Source: an uncultured Eubacteriales bacterium
GTDB taxonomy: Bacteria > Bacillota > Clostridia > Oscillospirales > Oscillospiraceae
Direction of reading: 5' to 3'
NCBI GenBank assembly: GCA_900546485.1
Contig: URDK01000003.1
Coordinates: 7,137-71,136 of the forward strand
Length of the DNA stretch: 64,000 nt
In this document: in pieces, positions 52,219-61,162 of the stretch
How positions within the stretch are numbered: position 1 is the stretch's first letter
Layout of the letters: the number at the start of each line of letters is the position of its first letter
Made by a program: the position numbers and the translations under genes
The notes under the pieces: model-generated
The model's database searches: none
The model's input: the letters and a program-made list of their open reading frames with translations, nothing else
Told to the model about the DNA's origin: nothing

Positions 52219-55065
52219 TTGAGCCGAACAAACAGATTTATTAAACTGCTGTGGTATGAGGTTGGCCAGGAGTACGTTATGGTATACGGCTTCAGTACCT
52301 GTACCGAGCAGGACACGAAAACGTGGCGCTGTTATAATAATCATGGCAATATTGTGTGCAGAGCTATACTTTCTGAAATGAATGCGGCTGATTTTGAGAG
52401 GAAATTAACTGAACCAGGCACAATAGTATGCGGGAAAAGATTGTTTCCATCTCCTGTACTTACCCCTCGTCCGGAAGTATTGTCTGAGGGAAATCTGTCT
52501 GGCGAGGATGGCCCACTCCGCGATGGGTGCAAGCTTACTGAGCTTTGGAACTATAACAAAACAGACATTTTTAATAAAATCGTGAGCAACGCTGGAAAGC
52601 TCAAAGCTGTCGCATATCGCGGAGCCCGCTCAATCTTCAACTGGATAAAAGAAGAGAGCGGCGTATGCTTAATCAAAAATGGACACAGGCTCGGAAACTT
52701 CGAGCATTATGAACCACTTGACATGGCATACGCATTTGATGTAACCGTGGATAAAGAATGCGGCTTACAAAAAGCTGTTGTAAAATGCCGCTCAGGCCAT
52801 CTAGATCCCCTCATCGTGAATCTCACCGCTGTGAATAGGCGGCGAACTGTCTTGAATCAAACCAAAATACTGCAGCCAGACATCGACTCCATTTGTTTTG
52901 AAGCTGCTGAACCGATGAGCCATATAATCGTTCAGGTTTGGAATGCGGATAATGCGAACTTGGTATATAAATCTACTCAGACTCTGATGAGGACGGCCAA
53001 GCTTAAAGTCAACCTGTCGGAACCCAGTCTCAGATTGCAAGACAGCTGGACTAAAAAGCTAAAGGAGTCCGACCCCGGAAAAGCCGAAGTAATCACTCAA
53101 AGTGTAGAGACGGTCAGCAGGGTAAATGCTGGTGAGAGCCGAGAAATGAAAAGCCCCGCGATGAACGAAATTGACATTGCGATAAGTGAAGGCCGAGCAC
53201 TTATGAAGCCTTATCTCAGTAGTAAAAACTTAGGGGATTTTATACCCGCAGGTGAGGAGATTGACAGTTTTCTCAAAGTTAAGGAATATATTGATCAGGA
53301 CTCCATCAACAAGGTAATTATTGCAGATCCATACTTCTCCGCTAGAGCAGCAGAAAAGTTGCTCTGCCGTATATCACACACCGGCCTCCGTATCGAAATA
53401 TTGTCAAGCCTTGCAGGCCGAGGCCCGGACACTGGCTCCAGCGCCGATTATAGAAAAATACATGAACAGATTAAAAACTTTACCGACGTCAACAAAGCTA
53501 TCCTCCACAAAAACCTGTTGATATGTGACTTCAAGCGAGGAAACGGCCAAGTGTTTCATGATCGTTTCTTAATTCGATATTTCAAGAATGGCACTGTTGA
53601 TGGATTTCTTATGAGCAATTCCCTCAATTCCATGGGTTCAAAATACCCATTTACCATTGCGCCGCTTGGCCATGAGACATGTCTGGATGTTTGTGATTAC
53701 CTGCAGGATCTGCGTGACGCAAGCAGTAGCGATGGGAGCGGAGAAATTAAGTGCGAGGTGCTGTATGACTCCGCCGCCGTTAAAGCGCCGCAAGCCACTC
53801 CGGACACCAGTGTTTTAGAAGAGACTGGCTGGCTTTCCTCCTATTATGACGAGAATGGGCAATTAAACATTAATGAAGGAAACATTGAATCCGCAGTCAC
53901 TTTAATACTAAATCACTGGGTTGATGATAAGGACACCGCCTGCCGCGTACTAGCTGAATTCGCATCCAAAATATGCTGCAATCTCTTTAGTCCCCTGATA
54001 GATGTAATTTGCAAAAACAGGCTCGTTCATGCAAGCGAAATTGCCGCTGAATTCACCCTACTTGCCAAAGAGCGGGAGAAAGAGGTAGACTTCACTGCTG
54101 GCGGAATTGGCTCGGACTTGTTCGTATTGCGCAAGCTGCTAAAAGGCGAGGCGGATCCTTCCGTACTGGGCTTCGATCAGATGCTTGAGCAAGCCGGGCA
54201 CATTTTCTATGGTGGCTGTGCATGGCTGAGCTCCGGCTATCGCTTGATGCTTGCACTAGACCGGCAGTGTTTTTTCAATCTGCTCGACGAAATCCGTTCC
54301 CCGCTAATGTTCGACACTCTGGCTGCATATATGCTTTTCTCCCCATTTGACGAATCCCTGTATATGTACGTCGTCCGTTCAAAGTCAATTCCCGTTAAGC
54401 TGCTTGGCGCCGGGTGGCTGTTCACGCTCGCTGCCAGAGGAAGCATTGATAACGATAGCATTTTTTCGATATTTGAAGAGCTGGATGATAGTAAAGACGT
54501 GCTGCAGCTATCATATATGCTATCAGTCCTAACCTTCCATTTGCGCAATAAAGATTATGGCCAACTGCGCAGTCAGCTTACCGAGTTGCGAACTTGGTGT
54601 CTTGTGCGACTAGGGTCAAGAATTGCAGCTTGCGAAGAAAAGCTGCGGTTGCAGGCTTACTCCTTGCTTGACGACTGTGAGACCTGCTCTAAAGCCAGTA
54701 TGTACTACGAGCTTGCAAAGAATATTGCCGTCCCAGATGTGTCGCGAGAAACGCTTGAAAGGGCTGTAAGTATTCTTTCTGAATCGCTAAAGGACTTCTC
54801 ATTCGATAAGTATGTGGATGATCAACTTGAGCTGTATCTGTCGTGTCAGGAGGCTTTGGGTATCAGTTGCGAGGATAAACAGCTGCACTTTCTTGCAAAA
54901 ACTCAAACGCTGGAGGCGGCTGCAGAGCCTGTTATGTGGGAATACAACTACACAAAATGGCAAAGAGAGCGCATTGCGGCAACGCGGCAGCTGGCGCTGT
55001 TGAGACTATACTTAAAGCGACACCCTGAGGCAGAAAACGTTCGCTCTACAGTAGATATATGGTAG
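52219..55065 (+). CDS. Large PLD-like-domain protein (VPA1262-like), probable defence protein
   Basis: The 948-residue protein is not fully recognised. Its middle (about 360-530) has features of a phospholipase-D-like nuclease: VIIADPYFSARAAEKLL, then FHDRFLIRY and FLMSNSLNSMGSKYPF. The N-terminal third resembles, by pattern, the VPA1262 family found in defence islands. The C-terminal half is helical with no clear motif. GC is near 45 %, lower than the host. TTG 52219 is chosen because GGAGG lies 8 bp upstream. It is convergent with the four-gene operon at 55347-60810. A nuclease role in defence is inference from domain and context. Confidence 0.6.
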   Translation: MSRTNRFIKLLWYEVGQEYVMVYGFSTCTEQDTKTWRCYNNHGNIVCRAILSEMNAADFERKLTEPGTIVCGKRLFPSPVLTPRPEVLSEGNLSGEDGPLRDGCKLTELWNYNKTDIFNKIVSNAGKLKAVAYRGARSIFNWIKEESGVCLIKNGHRLGNFEHYEPLDMAYAFDVTVDKECGLQKAVVKCRSGHLDPLIVNLTAVNRRRTVLNQTKILQPDIDSICFEAAEPMSHIIVQVWNADNANLVYKSTQTLMRTAKLKVNLSEPSLRLQDSWTKKLKESDPGKAEVITQSVETVSRVNAGESREMKSPAMNEIDIAISEGRALMKPYLSSKNLGDFIPAGEEIDSFLKVKEYIDQDSINKVIIADPYFSARAAEKLLCRISHTGLRIEILSSLAGRGPDTGSSADYRKIHEQIKNFTDVNKAILHKNLLICDFKRGNGQVFHDRFLIRYFKNGTVDGFLMSNSLNSMGSKYPFTIAPLGHETCLDVCDYLQDLRDASSSDGSGEIKCEVLYDSAAVKAPQATPDTSVLEETGWLSSYYDENGQLNINEGNIESAVTLILNHWVDDKDTACRVLAEFASKICCNLFSPLIDVICKNRLVHASEIAAEFTLLAKEREKEVDFTAGGIGSDLFVLRKLLKGEADPSVLGFDQMLEQAGHIFYGGCAWLSSGYRLMLALDRQCFFNLLDEIRSPLMFDTLAAYMLFSPFDESLYMYVVRSKSIPVKLLGAGWLFTLAARGSIDNDSIFSIFEELDDSKDVLQLSYMLSVLTFHLRNKDYGQLRSQLTELRTWCLVRLGSRIAACEEKLRLQAYSLLDDCETCSKASMYYELAKNIAVPDVSRETLERAVSILSESLKDFSFDKYVDDQLELYLSCQEALGISCEDKQLHFLAKTQTLEAAAEPVMWEYNYTKWQRERIAATRQLALLRLYLKRHPEAENVRSTVDIW

Positions 55066-55175
55066 CAACGCATCGTCATTGAACAATAGGCCGCACTTGT
55101 GCCGGCAAGCAATGTCCGTGTCCGGACACTCACGAAAAGCGTTCGCGGGATTTCTTCCCCAGACTCACAAAACTC

Positions 55176-55210
55176 AAACACTCCCGGCCGCTGGGCCGGG
55201 AGTGTTTTTT
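55176..55210. terminator. Strong terminator between defence-like units
   Basis: A perfect 14-bp stem (55176-55189 with 55194-55207), loop GCTG and a run of six T (55205-55210). The rest of the 281-bp interval up to 55346 shows no gene. Confidence 0.92.
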
Positions 55211-55346
55211 GGCGGCGCATACTTGCGTATGCTTAATTTCCCGAGGCATCTGCTACAGCTCAAGCTTGCCTGATGGCCCGCAGGTACTCATTGGCCCGGC
55301 TGCAAAGCAGGAAAATCCGTGTTTTGGTCTATTATCGGTATTGCAC

Positions 55347-56282
55347 TTATCTATACGACGACGAAGACCGTGTTACATTTATGGAGGTATCTTCTGCACT
55401 TTCCAGCAAACCGGACGATATCAAAAATAACTTCACATCCAATTCGCTCAGATTTGATTTCGGCCCTATAGTGATTGACTTAACGGCACGCTTCATATCA
55501 GTCATTGCTACTTCTATGCGTGATACCAGTGTGTTGTTTCTCGGCGTAAACGTGTAATTCACAATACTGAATCTTGGATCCAGATTGTCAACGTTATCTG
55601 CACGAGGCAGCAATCCGCCCTCCAAGGCGCTTGTATGCGCCAGCAGCACCATGCGCCATTCTTTTTCCTCTTTAAAGGCCTCGTTTTTATACATGGGCGC
55701 CAACATGATTGAGTATGCCATTAAACGCTTGAAACACTTTTCTATCTCATCGTAGTCGCAGGAAGAACTCAGAATGCTTACGTCTTCCGGGCGCAGCAAA
55801 TTGCTTATATCAAAATCCCCATATTCGATTTGATCAAATATATAGCAGACCTTATCGGGACTGAACCCCAGCGATTGGTTCTGGATGATAAAATACTCTT
55901 TGTTAAAACCTATGGAAATACCTCGCCCGTCGTCGGCATAGCCTCGCCATTGCCCCAGATTGTCTCCTTTTTCAGACAGGCAAAACGCCCATGCTTTAAG
56001 GCTGTTGCCTGTATCTATTGATTCGAGCAGGTCAAATGTTTTACTGAATTCCATGAACTTTGTGTCAATAAACCGGTCATTTGCTTTCATTCGTTCAACA
56101 TACTCAAGGAACTTATTAAGTACAAAATATTTGCATTGTCTTGTTGCCCACACAAGTTCTTTAGAGTCATTCGATTTGCTTACATCCGAAAGCCATATGC
56201 TGCGGTTTTGCATTATGCTGTAAAAAGTGTTGAGACTGCAATAATGATACAGCATCCCTGTTTCTTCATTCATGTTTTCCAC
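55347..56282 (-). CDS. DUF2971-family protein
   Basis: The 311-residue protein begins with the DUF2971 pattern (LYHYCSLNTFYSIMQNRSIW, then LSDVSKSNDSKE) and has the central FCLSEKGDNLGQWRGYADDG with Trp-Arg-Gly-Tyr, and EKEWRMV later. The family has no established function but is enriched in phage-defence and restriction loci. Translation may start at GTG 56282 or ATG 56273. It is the last gene of a four-gene operon, 14 bp after the PD-(D/E)XK-like gene. GC is about 43 %, suggesting horizontal origin. Confidence 0.8.
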   Translation of the reverse strand: MENMNEETGMLYHYCSLNTFYSIMQNRSIWLSDVSKSNDSKELVWATRQCKYFVLNKFLEYVERMKANDRFIDTKFMEFSKTFDLLESIDTGNSLKAWAFCLSEKGDNLGQWRGYADDGRGISIGFNKEYFIIQNQSLGFSPDKVCYIFDQIEYGDFDISNLLRPEDVSILSSSCDYDEIEKCFKRLMAYSIMLAPMYKNEAFKEEKEWRMVLLAHTSALEGGLLPRADNVDNLDPRFSIVNYTFTPRNNTLVSRIEVAMTDMKRAVKSITIGPKSNLSELDVKLFLISSGLLESAEDTSINVTRSSSSYR

Positions 56283-56296
56283 ACGTCCCTAGATGT

Positions 56297-56842
56297 TTAT
56301 TTTAGCATATCTTCGTCTGGATGATGCTTTAGCATCTGCATCACTGGATCATACTCTTTCACAATTTGTCCGCCGGTTATAAGGCTTTTGATTCTCAACC
56401 TATTCTCCGTCATGTTGACCGCCAGCATGACCCCCAGCTTGTAATGAAAGCCATGCGCGGAGTCCGTCATAGCCATTAATCTTGCTTCGTCATCTTTATA
56501 TCCTCTGCGGTCTGTTGTCTTCTTCATTTCAATGCATATGAGATTGTCAAATCCCCAGCGGCAGTGCATGCCGCGCTTATGTACGATAAGGTCAACTGTG
56601 ATTGGAGCATTTTCGATTCTTTTTGCCTCTCTTTCATGTCCATCCATACCACGGTTATATTCAACATCAACCAGATAATCACTATATTCTGTGCCTTTCA
56701 GGGCTTCCGTAAGATGCATGGCAAACCTGGCGCAAATACACCTCTCGCTCAAGTCGTTTCTTATCAGATATCGTTCACTTACATTAAAGGACAAGATCGC
56801 ATTTTGCACAATGCTCTTTAGAGTTGTCACCGCTTCTGTCAT
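56297..56842 (-). CDS. PD-(D/E)XK-like hypothetical protein
   Basis: The 181-residue protein has the core pattern of restriction-endonuclease-like folds: ITVDLIVHKRG with the first acidic residue, then NLICIEMKKTT (E-x-K), then helices. The N-terminus SERCICARFAMHL is helical. Such proteins cleave DNA or act as inactive scaffolds. An AGGTG ribosome site precedes the ATG. It lies 35 bp after the helicase gene and 14 bp before DUF2971 on the same strand. The nuclease assignment is by motif only. Confidence 0.6.
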   Translation of the reverse strand: MTEAVTTLKSIVQNAILSFNVSERYLIRNDLSERCICARFAMHLTEALKGTEYSDYLVDVEYNRGMDGHEREAKRIENAPITVDLIVHKRGMHCRWGFDNLICIEMKKTTDRRGYKDDEARLMAMTDSAHGFHYKLGVMLAVNMTENRLRIKSLITGGQIVKEYDPVMQMLKHHPDEDMLK

Positions 56843-56877
56843 TTTCTCACCTCAGTCCAATCTTTCTGCCTGAGCAA

Positions 56878-59800
56878 TTACCCCACCGCCAGTTTGTTTG
56901 TCTTCTTCAGGAACTTTGCCGGTATGGGCCGATCAAGCTGCCATATGATGTTCATCGGACGGCTTCCCTCGTGCCTGACATAGTTAGCTGTCCCAAGGAA
57001 GGTATAGGCCTCGGCTCCGCCGGTGAGGCGGTCGGTCTTATATTCGCGCACGAACAGCAGCACGCGGCTGCCGCGCTCGCGGTGGTGGATATAGCGCTGG
57101 CCCGTCGGTGACTCTGCGGCTGTGGTGCTCTGGCTTTGCCAGTGGAAGAAGCTCTCACTGATGGAGTAGTCGTTATACATCGTCGTGGGCGAATAGTCCT
57201 TGTCCGACTTATTGAGCGTAACGAAGAACACGTCGAGCTTCTTCTCCGGCAGCCATTTCACGCCCTCGCGCACCGTTGAGGGCTTCGCAAAGTCCAGCGC
57301 CGTCAGCACCTGGTCGCGCGTATAAGTGCAGTGCAGGTCCAGCGGGCAGTCAAATCCCAGCTCCACCGGCTCATCTATGAAGTCTATCTGCTCATACCGG
57401 TACCGCAGCAGCTCCAGGAGCTCGCCCAGCATTACCGGGCTGTCCGAGAGGGCATACAGCCTGTCCAGCACCTTGTCCGACGCCCAATCCTCCGCCGTCT
57501 CACCCCAGACGGTGACGTAGAACATTTGCAGCATCCGCCGCTCCACGGGCGGCAGCGCGCCAAAGTCCGTGTCGTCCAGACGCGGCAGCAGCTGCAGCAG
57601 GAAATCTATCCAGCGCCTTGAGTCAATGACCGCCAGCTTGGCAAAAGCCTTTGTCATTGTCTCTTCCAGCGATTCATTGAAATCGTCCCTTGCGCCCGCT
57701 CTCGCGCAGATGCGGGAAAAGGATGAGAACTTGTACAGCGCTCTCGCGTCAAGGTGGTAATAGCTCAAGAAGCTCGCCAACGTGAGCTCCAGCCCGCTGT
57801 CCTCCGTGAACTCCGACGCTCTCGCCACGAGGCCTGCGGTGCTGCCGTAGGATGCACGGATGTTTTCGAGTATGTACCTCGCAGCCAGCTTTTCCAGCTG
57901 TATATAGCAGCCCTTGGGCGCCGAAATGAAGCCCTCGCGAATTTCCCTGGCCACGCTGCGCTCGGTGTTCGACAGCAGGGCGGCGAACTTTTCCTCAAAG
58001 TTATATCTCTTGTTTGCCTGACCGATGAAGTCCAGCACGGTCAGGCACTCTTTATCCTCCGCCAGGCGCAGGCCGCGGCCCAGCTGCTGCAAAAACACGG
58101 TCAGTGACTCCGTCGGACGCAGGAACAGCACGGTGTTGACCTCGGGTATATCCACGCCCTCGTTGTAGATGTCCACAACGAAGATGAAACGTATCTCCCC
58201 GCCAGTCAGCTTCCCCTCGGCGGCACGCCGCTCCTCGTCGGAGGACTTGCCCGTCAGAAAGATTGATGGTATGCCGCAGTCGTTAAAATATCGGCACATG
58301 AATGCCGCGTGCTCGACGGAGACGCAGAAGCCGAGTCCCTTCACCTCGTCCAAGTCGGTGACATATTTGAGCAGAGACTGCACGACCAGATCTGCACGCC
58401 GGTTGGCCACGGCTCCGCTGAGCGTATACACGCGTGAGAGCTCACCCCTGTCATAGACTCCGGCGCTCCATTTCAGAGTGTCGAGGTCAATGGTGTCCGT
58501 GACGCCGAAGTACTGAAATGGGCACAGCAGCTTGCGGTCAATGGCCTCCGGCAGACGTATCTCGGCGGCTATGCGGTTTCCGAACCAGGGCAGGATGCTC
58601 TTGCCGTCCATGCGCTCCGGGGTTGCGGTCAGGCCAAGCAATATGCGCGGGCGGTAGCAGGTCAGCAGCTTTTGGTATGTCGGTGCCGCCGCGTGGTGGA
58701 ACTCGTCCACGACGATGTAGTCGTAATGATCCGGCTCCGTTTTTGAGGCGAAGTCCTGGGAATTGAAGGTCTGTATGGACATGAAAAGGTAGTCTATGCT
58801 CTCCGGGCGTTCCCGGCCCACGAACAGCTCTCCGAAGTTGGCGTCCTTGAGCACAGCGCGGAAGGTGTAGAGGCTCTGGCGCAGTATCTCCTCACGGTGC
58901 GCCACGAACAGCAGACGGCAGGGCTTGCCGGTGTTCTGACGCCTGAATCGCTTGTAGTCCAGTGCGGAGATGACCGTCTTGCCCGTGCCCGTCGCGGCTA
59001 CGACAAGATTGCGCATATGGCGGCGGACGGCTCGCTCGGCCTCCAGCTTGTCGAGTATCTCCTGCTGGTAGGAGTAGGGCGCGATGTCCAGAGTGTAGGC
59101 AGAAGCGCCGTTGGCATCAAAATATTTTTCCGCCTTCAGCGCCCGGGCAAGCCGCTCCCTCTGATCCTCGGAGTAGTATTCGAACTCCCTGGAGTTCCAG
59201 TAGCTCTCGAAGGTGGCAGCGATCTTGCTGATGGTCTCCGGCATATCGCGGCGCGTGACCTTTACGTTCCACTCAAGGCCGCTGGAAATGGCGGCGTTGG
59301 AGAGGTTGGATGAGCCTACATAGGCGGTGGTAAAGCCGCTGTCGCGATAAAAGACGTACGTCTTGGCGTGGAGCCGGGTGCGCTTGGTGTCGTAGCTGAC
59401 CTTTATCCGCGTGTTTGGCAGTGCACGGAGCTCTTCGATCGCCTTCACGTCCGTGGCGCCCATGTATGATGTGGTAATTATGCGCAGCTCGCCGCCATTT
59501 TGCGTGAACTCACGCAGCTCGTCCATCAAAAGCCGCAGGCCGCTCCACTTGATGAATGAGACCAGCATGTCGATGCGGTTGGAGGAAGCTATCTCCTTTT
59601 TGAGCTCTGTGTACATCTGCGGCTCGTGTACGGCGCCGGTGAAGAGGCTGCTCCGGGCGATGGAGGTCTCAGGGCGCTCAAGGTCCGCTGCGGTCTTGCC
59701 GGACGCAAGCCGCGGATCGCATTCCCGTAAAAGCGCAAGAAGCTGCTCTGCCCGCCGGTCAACACCAAGCGCGGCAAAGTCAGCTTCTTTTGTAGAGTTC

Positions 59801-60033
59801 TGTATCAGCTCGATGATTCGGTTTGCAAGCTCCACCTGGGAGGTGATGTCCCCGCCGTTGTCGAGCAGGTTGTCGAGTCCCTTTTGAACGACGTCCGCCA
59901 GATACTGAGCAAGTACCTGGGACGCCTCCGCCCTGTCAATGGGCGCAACAGCCTTGCAAGCCTCCGGCAGCTCCGCAAGCTCGCGCGTCAGGGCGTTATT
60001 GATGACCTGTTCGTAGAGACCTGGAGACAGCAT
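56878..60033 (-). CDS. PLD-DEAD/DEAH helicase with DUF3427 domain
   Basis: The protein of about 1051 residues combines three modules. An N-terminal PLD-like domain (about 150-290) has RLHAKTYVF and the SSNLSNAAISSGLEWN half. A superfamily 2 helicase (about 330-700) has Walker A AATGTGKTVIS, motif II VVDEFHHA, motif III LGLTATPERMDG and motif VI QQLGRGLRL. A C-terminal DUF3427 domain has TLNKSDKDYSPTTMYNDY and FHWQSQS. This is a restriction-like or antiphage architecture: an ATP-driven translocase coupled to a PLD nuclease. Start 60033 has an AAAGGAGGAC ribosome site. It is the second gene of the operon. Confidence 0.88.
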   Translation of the reverse strand: MLSPGLYEQVINNALTRELAELPEACKAVAPIDRAEASQVLAQYLADVVQKGLDNLLDNGGDITSQVELANRIIELIQNSTKEADFAALGVDRRAEQLLALLRECDPRLASGKTAADLERPETSIARSSLFTGAVHEPQMYTELKKEIASSNRIDMLVSFIKWSGLRLLMDELREFTQNGGELRIITTSYMGATDVKAIEELRALPNTRIKVSYDTKRTRLHAKTYVFYRDSGFTTAYVGSSNLSNAAISSGLEWNVKVTRRDMPETISKIAATFESYWNSREFEYYSEDQRERLARALKAEKYFDANGASAYTLDIAPYSYQQEILDKLEAERAVRRHMRNLVVAATGTGKTVISALDYKRFRRQNTGKPCRLLFVAHREEILRQSLYTFRAVLKDANFGELFVGRERPESIDYLFMSIQTFNSQDFASKTEPDHYDYIVVDEFHHAAAPTYQKLLTCYRPRILLGLTATPERMDGKSILPWFGNRIAAEIRLPEAIDRKLLCPFQYFGVTDTIDLDTLKWSAGVYDRGELSRVYTLSGAVANRRADLVVQSLLKYVTDLDEVKGLGFCVSVEHAAFMCRYFNDCGIPSIFLTGKSSDEERRAAEGKLTGGEIRFIFVVDIYNEGVDIPEVNTVLFLRPTESLTVFLQQLGRGLRLAEDKECLTVLDFIGQANKRYNFEEKFAALLSNTERSVAREIREGFISAPKGCYIQLEKLAARYILENIRASYGSTAGLVARASEFTEDSGLELTLASFLSYYHLDARALYKFSSFSRICARAGARDDFNESLEETMTKAFAKLAVIDSRRWIDFLLQLLPRLDDTDFGALPPVERRMLQMFYVTVWGETAEDWASDKVLDRLYALSDSPVMLGELLELLRYRYEQIDFIDEPVELGFDCPLDLHCTYTRDQVLTALDFAKPSTVREGVKWLPEKKLDVFFVTLNKSDKDYSPTTMYNDYSISESFFHWQSQSTTAAESPTGQRYIHHRERGSRVLLFVREYKTDRLTGGAEAYTFLGTANYVRHEGSRPMNIIWQLDRPIPAKFLKKTNKLAVG

Positions 60034-60123
60034 GTGGGTCCTCCTTTTGTCATTTAAAGGAAGTATATCACACATTTTGCCATGTCACAAGCAGCTCTCA
60101 GCGTCGGTCATGTCAGCTGTCAG

Positions 60124-60810
60124 CTAACAAAACAGGTCCGGCAGGTCCCTGCGAACCAGCTCTATCTCCCCAAAGCCGCACATGCCTGAAATGATCCTAT
60201 TCAGCATATTATACCCGAGTAGCTCACACACTTTGGCATCAAGCTCACGATAGCACACCATGTTCCGCTCGATATTTTCGAAAAGGAAGCCAATTTGTTC
60301 GCTGAATGCATCATTAATGTCCCTGAAGCTTGCTGCCGGATTGGAGTAGTCAAAGTCGCACTTTGATATTGTAAAGCGCACCGGTTTAGTGTGTACAATC
60401 TTATCACGTTTTTTTAGCAGGTCCTTTACATCACGATAGTGGACTCCATCGGTTGGATATGACTTGCGGATTTCATTTTCACACAGTCTCTTTAGTTTGC
60501 CGAGCGTAGTTCTGTCTCCAGTGGCATCTCTTGACTCGTACTCTTGGTAATACCTTTCACCGATAAGATGCTCGCCAAGCGTGTTCACATATGCTTCAAT
60601 AGCAAGCGCTTCAAATACGATTGCCATATAAGCTGCCGACTCCATGTTTTTATATGCGGCAATGTAATTCACAATGGCCTGCGGCACTTCCAGCACGTCG
60701 AGGTTATTTCCCAGCGCCTCATATTCCTTTGAGAAACCCAAGTATTGAGCATAAGCGTTTTGAGCTATTGAATCGAAGTCAATGCATTTGAGAAAATAAA
60801 AATTGCCCAT
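60124..60810 (-). CDS. HEPN-like protein, first gene of the defence-like operon
   Basis: The 228-residue protein is helical and contains RDKIVH in KKRDKIVHTKPVRF, the R-x4-H motif of HEPN ribonucleases, near residue 133. An earlier helix has EALAIEAYVNTLGEHL. The fold is not confirmed. HEPN proteins act as RNases or abortive-infection toxins in many defence systems. A GGAG ribosome site precedes the ATG and a strong promoter lies 35 bp upstream. It lies 90 bp before the helicase gene on the same strand. Confidence 0.5.
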   Translation of the reverse strand: MGNFYFLKCIDFDSIAQNAYAQYLGFSKEYEALGNNLDVLEVPQAIVNYIAAYKNMESAAYMAIVFEALAIEAYVNTLGEHLIGERYYQEYESRDATGDRTTLGKLKRLCENEIRKSYPTDGVHYRDVKDLLKKRDKIVHTKPVRFTISKCDFDYSNPAASFRDINDAFSEQIGFLFENIERNMVCYRELDAKVCELLGYNMLNRIISGMCGFGEIELVRRDLPDLFC

Positions 60811-60844
60811 TTATCTTCACGCTCCACCGCCGAGGCTTTTTGAC

Positions 60845-60873
60845 ATTATATAACTCGATTACAGCTATTTCAA
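60845..60873 (-). promoter_or_regulatory. Promoter of the four-gene defence-like operon
   Basis: On the minus strand TTGAAA (60873-60868) and a perfect TATAAT (60850-60845) are 17 bp apart. No other promoter of this quality is seen within the operon. Confidence 0.75.
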
Positions 60874-60960
60874 GGAAGCCTTGGTCATCCGACGTCGTCA
60901 TGCCAATGCCAAACACCGCAATATCTCTCATATCTGGCGTACGCCGGCGGAGAAAATAAC

Positions 60961-61162
60961 AAGCGGGTGGCTGGTACCACCCGCTTCGCTTTTGTATTCA
61001 GATAGTCTTTTCTGTAAAAGGTCGAGGTTCGCGACCTTTAGCTTCTTCGCCCAGGCTGGGTGTACCGTTACGGTACACCCCCGCCCTGGTGACGATGGGT
61101 GACGATGGTGACGATGTTTTAACACCCCTATTTTCATCGTCACCACCGTCACCATCGTCACC
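60961..61162. repeat. Cluster of hairpins and GGTGACGATG repeats
   Basis: Four structures lie in 200 bp. 60961-60986 is a 10-bp stem with a T-rich minus-strand tail, a likely terminator for the RepA-like gene. 61017-61039 is a short AAAGGTCG stem. 61058-61080 is a perfect 10-bp stem with a 3-nt loop. 61088-61116 has three GGTGACGATG-type direct repeats, and 61135-61162 three inverted copies, together a near-perfect 28-bp inverted repeat with an 18-nt AT-rich spacer. The last arm covers the 3' end of the RepA-like gene. It could be a replication origin, a resolution site or a terminator array. Apart from these, 60811-61157 holds no gene. Confidence 0.6.

Noticed and set aside
60881..61102. Small gene at 60881-61102
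   Set aside because: The frame runs through two hairpins and has no ribosome site or family features; the region is better explained as a control and repeat region.
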